From NCBI GenBank assembly GCA_045635565.1, contig JAZTVX010000054.1:1-64000 (forward strand): a DNA stretch of 64,000 bases, written 5' to 3'. The notes under the pieces were generated by a model. The model searched no databases. It saw only the letters and a program-made list of their open reading frames with translations, and was not told the origin of the DNA. Below are positions 23,938 to 33,063 of this stretch, in pieces (position 1 is the stretch's first letter; each line of letters starts with the position of its first letter). Source of the DNA: RGIG4140 sp045635565 (lineage in GTDB: Bacteria; Pseudomonadota; Alphaproteobacteria; CAAHEQ01; UBA3637). Made by a program: the position numbers and the translations under genes.

Positions 23938-25041
23938 TTATGATTTTTGAGAATAAAATATTTTTCCACCAGTTGTTGGTTCCAATACACCGGTTGTTTG
24001 GGGAAAACTGACAGGTAGTTTCATTAAAGAACGGACACTTAAAAAGGCATAACTTTGTGCATTGAGAGTTGTGTTGCACCAACCACATTCTGAACCTGTT
24101 TTAACCGGTTCTTTGAGGATGGATTTTATCATGCGAACTAAGACGGGATTATAGATGCCCCCTCCGATTAAAATCCATTCTTTTGGCTGAATGGATAAAA
24201 ATGATTGTGCATTTTTAATGCTGTGTGCAATGAGTGCTGTTAAGGTTGTTGCACCGTCAGCCAATGAACAACCTAAAACATGTTCATACATGCTAATGAA
24301 TTCGTTTTTATCAACGGTTTTAGGTGGTTGTTTTTTATAAAATGCTTCATTGAGTAATCTGGTTAACAAACGTTTATCAATCGTGCCTTTTGACGCATAC
24401 AAGCCGTCAAAATCCATTTCGGCTCCTGTGTGCTTATAAATCCAATGGTCAAGCAATCGTGTACCAATACCGATATCAAAAGCCTGCATTTCACCAAATT
24501 CACCAATACATGTCAGTGTGGTGATACCGCCCAATGATACGATACCGACAGGTTTTTTGAATGTTTGAGTTAGTGCTGTATAATATGATGCAAACAATGG
24601 TCCACCTTGACCACCGGATTTTAAATCTGATTGAATGAAACGAGAAACAACGGGTATATTTAATTGATTAGCGATATCTTGTGGATTGCCTAAAGCAATT
24701 GAAATTTTATCTTTGGGTTTATGATAGACAACATGACCAGAGTAACCAATGATATCAATATGAGGATGTGAACGTTTGTGTTCTTCGTAAAATTCCCGTA
24801 TAACAGAAATATGAAAGTTTGTTAATAATGAATCAATTTCTTTCATTTCGTGTGTTAAAGTATAGTCAGCCTTTAAAATAAAACGGAAGATTTTATCTTT
24901 CAAATCCATTGGGTAAGGACGTGACATACAGACGGGTTGATGATACAAATCAATCCCGTCTGTTTCTAATAAGGCTATCTCAACAGCATTTAAACCAGAA
25001 TCGGAATAAACACCTAAAACCGTCTTTTTCTCAATGAGCAT
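23938..25041 (-). CDS. anmK: divergent anhydro-N-acetylmuramic acid kinase
   Basis: 367 residues, normal length for AnmK. GNPQDIANQLNIPVVSRF, the GGQGGPLFASYY stretch and VSLGGITTLTCIG match the family, as does AFDIGIGTRLLDHW, which aligns with the usual FDTGPGNxLxD. The N-terminal GTSxDG nucleotide-binding loop, however, reads GVYSDSGLNAVE: the key Gly, Thr and Asp are replaced. AnmK phosphorylates anhydroMurNAc during peptidoglycan recycling; this copy may be weak, changed or inactive. It overlaps the plsC-like gene by one base and so is part of the ftsEX-plsC string. Confidence 0.75.
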   Translation of the reverse strand: MLIEKKTVLGVYSDSGLNAVEIALLETDGIDLYHQPVCMSRPYPMDLKDKIFRFILKADYTLTHEMKEIDSLLTNFHISVIREFYEEHKRSHPHIDIIGYSGHVVYHKPKDKISIALGNPQDIANQLNIPVVSRFIQSDLKSGGQGGPLFASYYTALTQTFKKPVGIVSLGGITTLTCIGEFGEMQAFDIGIGTRLLDHWIYKHTGAEMDFDGLYASKGTIDKRLLTRLLNEAFYKKQPPKTVDKNEFISMYEHVLGCSLADGATTLTALIAHSIKNAQSFLSIQPKEWILIGGGIYNPVLVRMIKSILKEPVKTGSECGWCNTTLNAQSYAFLSVRSLMKLPVSFPQTTGVLEPTTGGKIFYSQKS

Positions 25042-25787
25042 TATTGACCTTTTGCCTGAAACGGGTGAGGTAATTTTTCTTGTGCCGCTTCAATTGTTTG
25101 TGATAACTCATTTAAAAACTCACGTTTGTTTTTGCCTGGTTCAATCGGAGGCAAAAATTGAACGGTTATAACGCCGGCGTATTTGACGGATTTGTTTTTA
25201 GGCCAGCAATAGCCCGTATTTAAGGCTACGGGAACAACAGGAACATGACACTGATCATATAAAAAGGCAACACCGGGTGTGTAGGGTTGTTTCGTTCCGG
25301 GGGCTGTTCGTGTTCCTTCCGGAAAGATAACTAAATTCATCCCGTCTGCCAAATGTTTTTTGACACCTGACAACATTTGTTTCATGGTTTTTGCTCCGCC
25401 ACTTCTGTCAATAGCAATACAACCTGTTTTTAAAAAATAAATACCGACAAAGGGAATCCATAACAGTTCACGTTTTAAAACATAAAATACATGGGGAATA
25501 ATACCGTGAAATAATGTTGTTTCAAGGGCAGATTGATGTTTTGAAGCGATGATATACCCATTTTTTGAGGGGATATTTTCCAATCCTTTTAGTTGAATTT
25601 TTATTCCACAAAATATCTGTAACAGGTAGCGTGACATAATGGACCATGTTTTAGGTAAAATACCGGCTTGTTTACAGGGAATAAATAATGTTGGGATAAA
25701 AACAATCAGTAAAACCAATGTTGATACGTAAAAAACGATTAAAAAGACAATGGAACGAATGATTGTGAGTATGTTTGATAATGTCAT
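25041..25787 (-). CDS. plsC: 1-acyl-glycerol-3-phosphate acyltransferase
   Basis: 248 residues with an N-terminal membrane helix (about 12-35). The acyltransferase motif is HQSALE, where the usual HxxxxD ends in Glu, a variant I believe also occurs in some alphaproteobacterial PlsC. Motif III, FPEGTR, is intact. The enzyme adds the second acyl chain to make phosphatidic acid at the inner membrane. The gene is sandwiched between the YdcF-like and AnmK-like genes with 1- to 4-base overlaps, so it is translated in a tightly coupled operon starting at ftsE. Confidence 0.9.
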   Translation of the reverse strand: MTLSNILTIIRSIVFLIVFYVSTLVLLIVFIPTLFIPCKQAGILPKTWSIMSRYLLQIFCGIKIQLKGLENIPSKNGYIIASKHQSALETTLFHGIIPHVFYVLKRELLWIPFVGIYFLKTGCIAIDRSGGAKTMKQMLSGVKKHLADGMNLVIFPEGTRTAPGTKQPYTPGVAFLYDQCHVPVVPVALNTGYCWPKNKSVKYAGVITVQFLPPIEPGKNKREFLNELSQTIEAAQEKLPHPFQAKGQ

Positions 25788-26365
25788 AAAACCTCCTTAA
25801 ATAAAGATTTGAGATGAACGAATACAAATTTATGATATTCTAAGAACAGTAACCAAGTATATCGTGTTTTAATCCAATTAACAGAATCTCCGTAAGATTT
25901 AGGAAAAACAGGGCGTGGATAAATTTTTAATTCTTTGTTTAGTCTGGATATTTCAAAAAAACTGCGAGGCATGTGGTAAAAACTGGTAACAAGTAAAATG
26001 GAATCAATTTGTCTTTCTTTAACCCAGGCATCTATTTCTTGTGCGTTGCCAACAGTGTTTTCTGCCGTATAGCCTAGTGTAATTTTCTTACGTTGTGTCT
26101 GTGAAACATTTTTTAATAAATCATCTTTCGTCACTTGTCTATTAACGCCCGATATCAATAAATAATCAGCATTTTGTTGTTTCATCAATTGGATACCTGT
26201 TTCAATACGATTGCTTCCTCCTGTTAGTACAACAACGGCATCCGGTTGTTCTAATGAATCTGATTGTAAAGACAATGCATAAACGCAAAACACAATAAAT
26301 CCGATAAACCAGATTGTGAAGAATATAGAAATAAAATAAAGACTTAAACCATAAATATATTTCAT
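25784..26365 (-). CDS. YdcF/SanA-like DUF218 membrane protein
   Basis: 193 residues. One N-terminal membrane helix (about 6-30) is followed by a DUF218 domain: DAVVVLTGGSNRIETGIQL, then DYLLISGVN, ENTVGNAQE and ILLVTSFYHMPRSFF, all family hallmarks. Family members (YdcF, SanA, ElyC) act in envelope metabolism, but the reaction is uncertain. In many alphaproteobacteria it lies between ftsX and plsC exactly as here. It overlaps both neighbours by a few bases. Confidence 0.88.
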   Translation of the reverse strand: MKYIYGLSLYFISIFFTIWFIGFIVFCVYALSLQSDSLEQPDAVVVLTGGSNRIETGIQLMKQQNADYLLISGVNRQVTKDDLLKNVSQTQRKKITLGYTAENTVGNAQEIDAWVKERQIDSILLVTSFYHMPRSFFEISRLNKELKIYPRPVFPKSYGDSVNWIKTRYTWLLFLEYHKFVFVHLKSLFKEVL

Positions 26366-27258
26366 TATAAACTTCTTTTGAGTTCGGTTAAAACAGTTTT
26401 AAATGCTGTGATATATGCTAAAATAGCCGACAATAATGGTAAACTTGCTAAAATACCCCATTGCTGATTTGTCAGTGCCGTACCAAGTATAAAACTACCG
26501 GTCAGATTATTGAGATAATAAGCAAATAACATCATCACGGGTAAAGCCAGTAGGAAACCGATAAAACTACCGATAAAGGCAATTTTGAAACTGCGATTTG
26601 CAAATTGACGGGTAATGTAAAAATCACCGGCTCCCATCATGTGAATTAAAGTAATGGTTGCATGGTGAACTTTTAACCCTGATTTTGTTACAAACATAAT
26701 TGAAAAAGCCATACTGACAAGCAGTAAAATCAAAATGCCACCAATTAACTTAATGATATTTTGTGCCAATTTTATCAAATCAGCCAAGGCGACCCGATGA
26801 CTATCTAAAACAGCCAAAGGTACTTGTTCCGCCAAATCGGCCTTAATCTGGGCTAAATCGGGTAAATTTTCCGTATCAATGATAACATCAATGATTTTGG
26901 GTAGAGGTAATTCACTTGTTACAACGTGATCACCAAGCCATGGAGCCATTAACTGATCCATTTGGTTGTCATCTAATGGATTTGCCCCGATAACCCCATC
27001 TGAAGAACGAATAATCGTTAACGCTGTTTCAATATCACTTTGAATGATATCTTTGCGTGAATTACCTTCTTTATCGTAAGATGGAATTTGAACAGTTAGT
27101 GAACCGGAAACATTTTTATGCCAAGATTCAACAGAACTATACGTAATCATAGCCAGAGCACATATCAATGTGGCAATAAAAACCATCAGCATGCCAATCC
27201 ATGCAACAAAAAAACAAGATGAATCCTGTACAAACGGGATATCAGACGGTTTTCTCAT
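26365..27258 (-). CDS. ftsX: cell-division ABC transporter permease FtsX
   Basis: 297 residues with four membrane segments: one after an N-terminal tail (about 15-42), then three in the C-terminal half. A large extracytoplasmic loop lies between the first two. The SLTVQIPSYDKEG start and the alternating LPDLAQIKADLAEQ of the loop fit alphaproteobacterial FtsX. With FtsE it forms the complex that controls septal murein hydrolases. It overlaps ftsE by four bases. Confidence 0.9.
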   Translation of the reverse strand: MRKPSDIPFVQDSSCFFVAWIGMLMVFIATLICALAMITYSSVESWHKNVSGSLTVQIPSYDKEGNSRKDIIQSDIETALTIIRSSDGVIGANPLDDNQMDQLMAPWLGDHVVTSELPLPKIIDVIIDTENLPDLAQIKADLAEQVPLAVLDSHRVALADLIKLAQNIIKLIGGILILLLVSMAFSIMFVTKSGLKVHHATITLIHMMGAGDFYITRQFANRSFKIAFIGSFIGFLLALPVMMLFAYYLNNLTGSFILGTALTNQQWGILASLPLLSAILAYITAFKTVLTELKRSL

Positions 27259-27986
27259 GCCGTTTCTCCTTGTTGAAAAGATGTGTGTCGTTTTTCCTGA
27301 TTGATACGTTGAATTCGTCCTTGTGATAAATGCAACTGTTCAAATCCGAAATGTTTAATTAAATTTTGGTTGTGTGTGGCGATAACAATCGTTGTGCCGA
27401 GTTTATTTAATTCGAGAAATAAGTATAATAAGCGTTTTGCCATGGCATCATCAACGTTTCCCGTCGGTTCGTCGGCAATCAATAATTGGGGTCTGTTAAT
27501 AACAGCACGAGCAATGGCAATACGTTGTTTTTCCCCTCCGGATAACTCTTCTGGAAATGCCCGAATTTGTTTTTCTAACCCGACCCAAGCCAATAACTCG
27601 CTGACATGTCGTTTGATTTCTGTTTCTTTTACGCCGGCTATGCGTAAAGGAAGGGCAACATTGTCAAAAGCATTTAAATGTGATAACAAGCGATAATCCT
27701 GAAAAACAACGCCGATTTGACGTCGAATTTGTGCCTTATCAGATCGGGATAGCGTATCGACAGCCTTGCCGAACAAACGTACACGTCCTTTCGTTGGCAA
27801 ATGATTCATATACAATAGTCCCAGTAAAGATGTTTTGCCTGCACCGCTTTCACCCGTCATAAAATGAAACGAACCCGGATCAAGAGTTAATTGGATATCT
27901 TTTAAAATTTCGGAACCGGTTCCGTAACGGAATGAAACACCGTTAAATTCTGCTATTGGCGAAGAAAGTTTGTTCCCTTCAAACAC
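27255..27986 (-). CDS. ftsE: cell-division ABC ATPase FtsE
   Basis: 243 residues. Walker A is GESGAGKTSL, the signature is LSGGEKQRIAIAR, Walker B is LLIADEPTG and the switch is ATHN. FYFDYRLLSHLNAFDN-type Q-loop residues (VVFQDYRLL) are typical of FtsE. It powers FtsX at the septum. It is the first gene of the minus-strand operon ftsE-ftsX-YdcF-plsC-anmK-APH. No good promoter was pinned upstream. Confidence 0.94.
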   Translation of the reverse strand: MFEGNKLSSPIAEFNGVSFRYGTGSEILKDIQLTLDPGSFHFMTGESGAGKTSLLGLLYMNHLPTKGRVRLFGKAVDTLSRSDKAQIRRQIGVVFQDYRLLSHLNAFDNVALPLRIAGVKETEIKRHVSELLAWVGLEKQIRAFPEELSGGEKQRIAIARAVINRPQLLIADEPTGNVDDAMAKRLLYLFLELNKLGTTIVIATHNQNLIKHFGFEQLHLSQGRIQRINQEKRHTSFQQGETA

Positions 27987-28011
27987 TTTTATATTCCTTT
28001 TTTAAAAATAG

Positions 28012-28040
28012 TTGTATCTTTTTTCAAAATCGTATATATA
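28012..28040 (+). promoter_or_regulatory. promoter of the MJ0042 zinc-finger gene
   Basis: TTGTAT, a 17-base spacer, TATATA. It lies in the divergent space shared with ftsE. Confidence 0.55.
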
Positions 28041-28075
28041 GTATCTACACTATTTTTTTGAAAAGGGAAAGATAA

Positions 28076-29620
28076 ATGTTAGTTGTATGTCCAAAATGTT
28101 TTACTCAATATGTCGTTTCTGATGAAATTCGAATTAAAAAGGGGCAAAAATTTCACTGTTCTGCCTGTCAGAACTATTTTGTTTTAACTGATTCGGTTCA
28201 GCAAAACGAATCGGAAGACACGGATATTATTCCGACGGTGTCATCAGTCATGGAAGCCGTCAATCAACCAACTCTGCCTGCTATGGGCGTTTCTGTTTGT
28301 CCGACGACAGAACGTGTTAATCAGATAACAATAGGCAAGTCAAGTGATGAATTGTTGAATAGTGTATCGCCCAAAGAACAATTTGCCGACACGGTAACAA
28401 GAGAACCCCGATTTGAAGAACCGTTAAATTTGTTGGCAAATGAAAGACCTAATCCGAATATTCGATTGGATGCCATACCGGAAGCCTTTCAACCGGTTAA
28501 ACAAACACCTAAAAAAACATCATTTTTAGGGACGTTGTTTTGGTTGAGTGTTGTCGCCGGTATTTGTGCAACGGCTTATATGCGAAAAGATTATTTGATT
28601 GAACAGTTAGATGCTTTTATTTTAAATCAGTTGGATAAGGGAAATATTTCCAGTGTTTCGACACCCATTCAACCCGCTCCAAAACAATCAGTACCTCAAA
28701 AAAAAGATGTTAAAAAGGAAAATATTGTTTCGGCAGGAATAAAATCTCAAGTCAATGAGTCTGGTAAACAAGTAAAGTCATCTGTTGATGTTCAAGAGAA
28801 AGAAGTATCTGTTCAAACGATTGAACAGAAAAAACAGTCCATTGAGAAAGTCAGTCAAAAGACCGTTTCGGACATAAAAAAATTACAAACGAATACGGTT
28901 CAACCAGTGAATAAGAATGTGCAGAAAGAAAAACCGGTTGTACAAAAAGAACAAATCAAAACATCTGAACCACCAGTTCAGCAAGAAGTGGATGTTCAAG
29001 AAGTTAAAGAAGTTATTTCACCTGTTTCCACGGAGATTATACCTGCACTGACACATGATGAAAATGTTGTTGAACAGATGAAAACAATTCAATCAACTAT
29101 TATTGAACAATCAGAAATAAAGCAGGTGGAAAGTGAATTTCCGACATTATCCGGTCAACTGGATTCTGTGGCTTTAACAAACCAAATAGCACAAGAATTG
29201 CCAAATGTGGATGTGACACAAGTTAATTTAGATACACCGGTTGTCTCACAACCTGAAATTGTACGAGAACAAGCCGTTATCCCGGAAACATTCGCTTCTT
29301 TAGCTGAACAATCGGCTGAAACCGTTCATAGTGCAACAAACGTGTTAGATATACGCAATATTTCGTATATGATTGCTCCAAATGAGGTGGGTGTTATGCG
29401 TTTGTTGATAAAAGGAGAATTGGCAAATACGGAATTAACGCCTATGGTTATTCCAGAATTAAAGGCCGTTGTTTATAATGATGAAGATATGGTAATCGCT
29501 CGTAAAAGAATTATTGTATCCCAACCGAAAATAGAAGGTAATTCTGTTCAAGAGTTCTTTTCCAGTGTTGTTCCGGCTCCGGAACGTGTCAGTCGTGTGG
29601 AGGTTGTTTTTGATGAATAA
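28076..29620 (+). CDS. MJ0042 zinc-ribbon / DUF3426 membrane protein
   Basis: 514 residues. The N-terminal MJ0042 ribbon uses Cys 5, 8, 28 and 31. A disordered linker leads to one membrane helix at about 150-168. The next 250 residues are a Gln/Val/Lys/Glu-rich low-complexity stretch, and the end is a DUF3426-type beta domain (YMIAPNEVGVMRLLIKGEL to VEVVFDE). The family stands divergent to ftsEX in alphaproteobacteria, so an envelope or division role is a reasonable inference, though unproven. Its stop overlaps the start of the next gene by 8 bases, so the two are translationally coupled. Confidence 0.82.
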   Translation: MLVVCPKCFTQYVVSDEIRIKKGQKFHCSACQNYFVLTDSVQQNESEDTDIIPTVSSVMEAVNQPTLPAMGVSVCPTTERVNQITIGKSSDELLNSVSPKEQFADTVTREPRFEEPLNLLANERPNPNIRLDAIPEAFQPVKQTPKKTSFLGTLFWLSVVAGICATAYMRKDYLIEQLDAFILNQLDKGNISSVSTPIQPAPKQSVPQKKDVKKENIVSAGIKSQVNESGKQVKSSVDVQEKEVSVQTIEQKKQSIEKVSQKTVSDIKKLQTNTVQPVNKNVQKEKPVVQKEQIKTSEPPVQQEVDVQEVKEVISPVSTEIIPALTHDENVVEQMKTIQSTIIEQSEIKQVESEFPTLSGQLDSVALTNQIAQELPNVDVTQVNLDTPVVSQPEIVREQAVIPETFASLAEQSAETVHSATNVLDIRNISYMIAPNEVGVMRLLIKGELANTELTPMVIPELKAVVYNDEDMVIARKRIIVSQPKIEGNSVQEFFSSVVPAPERVSRVEVVFDE

Positions 29621-30455
29621 GATATTGCAACAAGTTAAAGGTAATAAATTTAAAACAATTTCGGCGGGGAATCATTCAAAAGCCATTGAGAGAAAATCGC
29701 TTTCTGTAGGTGCTTTTTTATCATGGATATTGTGTTTGATATCTTTTTTAAGTATTTTTCTGATTATGTTGTTAGGTAAAGTATTTGATGCTAATGCCGA
29801 TTGTCCGAAAGGAGAAACCGTTTTAAAACAACAAGGGATGAAACAAGCATTTAAAGCATTCGAAACATGTGCTTTGGGTGAGAATGATGATACGGCACAA
29901 ATTCGTTTGGCACAATATTATATCAGTCAAAAAGAACCTGCTGATAAAATGAAAGCACTTTTTTATTATCATTTGGCTTCTGAAAACGGGAATGCCAATG
30001 CGCAGGTTTCTTTGGCAAAATTGCTATTTCAAATGCAATCAAGTTCGGAAGGACAACAAATTCTTAAGCAATACAGACAACAAATGAAAGAAATGCTTGC
30101 TTATGATGACGCGCCGTTTCAAGGAGAATTGCTGCATCCGTATGTTTTGTTGATGTTGGCTTCCGAAAATGAAAAAGAAAAATGGTATTATCCGACAACA
30201 CACAAGAAAAATGCTGAAGCCGGTATTTTGTTAAAAAAATATCAGATTTCCAAAGAACAACAAACAGCATTTATTCGTCAGGCCAGTCAGTGGAAACAAA
30301 AAAAAATGCGTGAAACTGCATACGAAGTTTTTGATGTGGCCGAATACAATGATTTTATGAAGACCGTCTATCCGAGTAAGGGCAGGGCAGATGCCTATAA
30401 ACGACAACAAGCCGTTGAAAAATTAAAAGAAAAAACAATTAAATATTTGAATTAA
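29613..30455 (+). CDS. membrane-anchored Sel1/TPR-like protein
   Basis: 280 residues. The start chosen is the ATG inside the end of the previous gene; the earlier in-frame ATG gives an unlikely overlap. One membrane helix lies at about 32-57. A Cys pair follows, then Sel1-like helical repeats from about 85 to 155 (DDTAQIRLAQYYISQ, NGNANAQVSLAKLLF). The rest is helical and charged. Sel1 repeats act as protein-protein scaffolds in the periplasm. Partner unknown, but coupling to the zinc-finger protein suggests a joint role. Confidence 0.65.
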   Translation: MNKILQQVKGNKFKTISAGNHSKAIERKSLSVGAFLSWILCLISFLSIFLIMLLGKVFDANADCPKGETVLKQQGMKQAFKAFETCALGENDDTAQIRLAQYYISQKEPADKMKALFYYHLASENGNANAQVSLAKLLFQMQSSSEGQQILKQYRQQMKEMLAYDDAPFQGELLHPYVLLMLASENEKEKWYYPTTHKKNAEAGILLKKYQISKEQQTAFIRQASQWKQKKMRETAYEVFDVAEYNDFMKTVYPSKGRADAYKRQQAVEKLKEKTIKYLN

Positions 30456-30466
30456 AGGAGCTTTAA

Positions 30467-31798
30467 GTGAGTAAGATTTTTATTAAAACATTTGGTTGTC
30501 AGATGAATATTTATGATTCTGCCCGTATGCGTGATGCTTTTGGTGTTATGGGATACAGCGAAACTCAAAATCCGGAAGAAGCGGAAATTTTGCTTTTAAA
30601 TACTTGTCATATTCGGGAAAAAGCCTCCGAAAAATTATTTTCCGAAATTGGTCGATTGAATGAAATTAAAACAATGCGTCTTGAACAGGGGTTGAATACA
30701 CTGATTATTGTTGCCGGATGTGTTGTACAGGCTGAGGGAGAAGAAATTTTGAAACGGGCTCATAGTGTTGATATTGCTGTCGGACCGCAAAATTATCATC
30801 GTTTACCGGAATTAGTTACTCATTACAATCGAAAAAACGGACGTGTTTTAGAAGCACATTTTCCGGCCGAATCAAAATTTGATTATTTACCTCAAACCAA
30901 AGCAACGTCAGCATCAGCATTTTTAGCAATACAAGAAGGATGTGATAATTTTTGTTCTTATTGTGTTGTACCGTATACAAGAGGGTGTGAATATTCCCGT
31001 TCTGCTGATGAAATTCTTTCGGAAGCCCGTGATTTGGTAAAAAGTGGGGCAAAAGAAATCATGTTGTTAGGACAAAATGTGAATTGTTGGCACGGAAGCG
31101 GAGCAACGGATTTAGGAGATTTAATTCGTCAGGTTGCTCAAATTGACGGATTGGAGCGAATTCGTTATACGACATCGTATCCTTCAAAAATTACGGAAAA
31201 TTTGGTTCAGGCACATGCTGATGTTGAAAAGTTAATGCCGTATATTCATTTGCCGATTCAATCCGGTAGTAATCGGATTTTAAAAGCGATGAATCGTCAA
31301 TATACGGCAGAAGAATATATCGATATTATTCATCGGTTCAGAAATGCTCGACCTGATATTGCCGTTTCGTCGGATTTTATTGTCGGGTTTCCTGGTGAAA
31401 CAGATGAAGATTTTGAAGAAACAATGTCGGTGGTTCGTCAGGTTGGTTACGGTTCGTCATATTCATTTAAATATAGCCCCAGACCGGGAACACCGGCTGC
31501 GTTGATGAAAAATCAAGTGCCCGAAGCCGTCAAAACAGAACGATTATTACGGTTGCAGACATTATTATTAGAACAGCAAAAGAAAGCATATGAATCCATG
31601 GTTGGAAAAACGGTGTCTGTACTGTTGACGGAAAGAGGTAAAAAAGAAGGTCAGTTAGTCGGTTATACGCCGTATTTGCAAACGACACACGTTAATGCTT
31701 CGCCAGATTTATTGAATCAAATTGTTTCGTTAAAAATTACAAAGGCAAGTGCAACCTCCTTGTCAAGTGAGTTGGCTTGTGCTACAATAGAAGAATAG
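30467..31798 (+). CDS. miaB: tRNA-2-methylthio-N6-dimethylallyladenosine synthase MiaB
   Basis: 443 residues beginning at a GTG with AAAGGAG six bases upstream. The N-terminal UPF0004 domain has TFGCQMNIYD and LLNTCHIRE; the radical SAM Cys are 159, 163 and 166 (CDNFCSYC); a TRAM domain ends the protein (VGKTVSVLLTERGKKEG). It adds the methylthio group to i6A37 of tRNAs reading U-starting codons. It heads the miaB-phoH-ybeY run; the gene mtaB downstream is a paralogue that acts on t6A37. Confidence 0.96.
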   Translation: MSKIFIKTFGCQMNIYDSARMRDAFGVMGYSETQNPEEAEILLLNTCHIREKASEKLFSEIGRLNEIKTMRLEQGLNTLIIVAGCVVQAEGEEILKRAHSVDIAVGPQNYHRLPELVTHYNRKNGRVLEAHFPAESKFDYLPQTKATSASAFLAIQEGCDNFCSYCVVPYTRGCEYSRSADEILSEARDLVKSGAKEIMLLGQNVNCWHGSGATDLGDLIRQVAQIDGLERIRYTTSYPSKITENLVQAHADVEKLMPYIHLPIQSGSNRILKAMNRQYTAEEYIDIIHRFRNARPDIAVSSDFIVGFPGETDEDFEETMSVVRQVGYGSSYSFKYSPRPGTPAALMKNQVPEAVKTERLLRLQTLLLEQQKKAYESMVGKTVSVLLTERGKKEGQLVGYTPYLQTTHVNASPDLLNQIVSLKITKASATSLSSELACATIEE

Positions 31799-31815
31799 GA
31801 TAAACAGAAAGGGGA

Positions 31816-32529
31816 ATGGATATGACAGATAAAGGAACATATGTCGCTTCGGAATTGACGTTGCGTACTAAAAAAAGACACATCAATCCACGTACGGAAA
31901 CACAAGGTGTTTTTATTGAAGCGATGAATAAACATGAAATGGTTTTTGGTTTAGGACCTGCCGGAACAGGTAAAACATTTTTGGCTGTTGCCAAAGCTGT
32001 TTCTGAAATGTTGGAAGGAAAAGTTGATCGAATTATTTTAACTCGTCCTGCTGTTGAAGCCGGTGAAAATCTTGGTTTTTTGCCTGGTAATTTGAAAGAT
32101 AAGATTGATCCGTACTTGCGTCCGTTATATGATGCTTTGTATGATATGTTACCATCTGACATTGTTGATAAAAAATTGGAAAGTGGTGAAATTGAAATTG
32201 CTCCATTGGCTTATATGCGTGGTCGGACGTTAAGTCATTCCGTTGTTATTTTGGATGAAGCACAAAACACGACAGCTATGCAAATGAAAATGTTTTTGAC
32301 ACGGTTGGGAGAAGGTTCCAGAATGATTATCAACGGTGACTTGACACAAACTGATTTGCCGAGAGGTGTTAAATCCGGATTGCTTGATGCTATTCACACA
32401 TTAAAAAACGTTCCAGAAATTGCATTTGTGACTTTTTCGGAAAAGGATGTTGTCAGACATGGATTAGTTTCCAAAATTGTTAAAGCATATGAAATGGCAA
32501 AAAAGGCGGAAGAAGATTATCATGCCTGA
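31816..32529 (+). CDS. phoH: PhoH-like ATPase, short form
   Basis: 237 residues, about 90-100 fewer than usual. Walker A is GLGPAGTGKT (45-54), followed by LTRPAVEAGENLGFLPG and the Walker B-like VVILDEAQNTT. The N-terminal domain common in proteobacterial PhoH is missing; the frame starts 17 bases after miaB, so it is not a mis-chosen start. PhoH is associated with RNA metabolism and sits beside ybeY in most proteobacteria. The stop overlaps the ybeY start by 8 bases. Confidence 0.92.
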   Translation: MDMTDKGTYVASELTLRTKKRHINPRTETQGVFIEAMNKHEMVFGLGPAGTGKTFLAVAKAVSEMLEGKVDRIILTRPAVEAGENLGFLPGNLKDKIDPYLRPLYDALYDMLPSDIVDKKLESGEIEIAPLAYMRGRTLSHSVVILDEAQNTTAMQMKMFLTRLGEGSRMIINGDLTQTDLPRGVKSGLLDAIHTLKNVPEIAFVTFSEKDVVRHGLVSKIVKAYEMAKKAEEDYHA

Positions 32530-32986
32530 TATACAAGTTCAAATCAACGATAAACGGTATTATCGGCGTGTAAAAGGTATTCGCTTGTTTTGTCAGAAAA
32601 TTATTGCTCACGTTTGGCATGACTATGAGCCTGCCGAAATTTCACTTGTTTTGGCAGATAATCAGTTTGTTTGGGAGTTAAATAAGCAATATCGGAATAA
32701 AGATTGTCCGACGAATGTTTTATCTTTTGAAACAGGACTTCGACCACAAGGAAATATGCCTTGGGTTGCCGGTGATATCATTGTTGCTTATGAAACCGTC
32801 ATGCAGGAGGCCAAAGCACAAGATAAAACTTTTGAGGCACATTTAGCACATTTGTTGATACACGGAACATTACATTTGCAAGGATATGACCATATTGATA
32901 TGAAAGATGCCCGAAAAATGGAAGCCTTGGAAACAACATATATGCTGGAACTTGGCTATGAAGACCCTTATAAGGATCTTGAATAG
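32522..32986 (+). CDS. ybeY: endoribonuclease / 16S rRNA maturation factor YbeY
   Basis: 154 residues from the ATG inside the end of phoH. The zinc site is HLLIHGTLHLQGYDH (H-x3-H-x5-H), fully conserved. NKQYRNKDCPTNVLSFE is the family's central motif. YbeY trims the 3' end of 16S rRNA and takes part in ribosome quality control. The usual next gene (a CorC-like protein) is absent; mtaB follows after a 77-base gap. Confidence 0.95.
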   Translation: MPDIQVQINDKRYYRRVKGIRLFCQKIIAHVWHDYEPAEISLVLADNQFVWELNKQYRNKDCPTNVLSFETGLRPQGNMPWVAGDIIVAYETVMQEAKAQDKTFEAHLAHLLIHGTLHLQGYDHIDMKDARKMEALETTYMLELGYEDPYKDLE

Positions 32987-33063
32987 TTGTGTGCTGTTAA
33001 GGAATAAAGGAAAGGAAGCAATTAAATTTGTTTTTGAATGAATCTTGATGAGAAGTAATCTAT

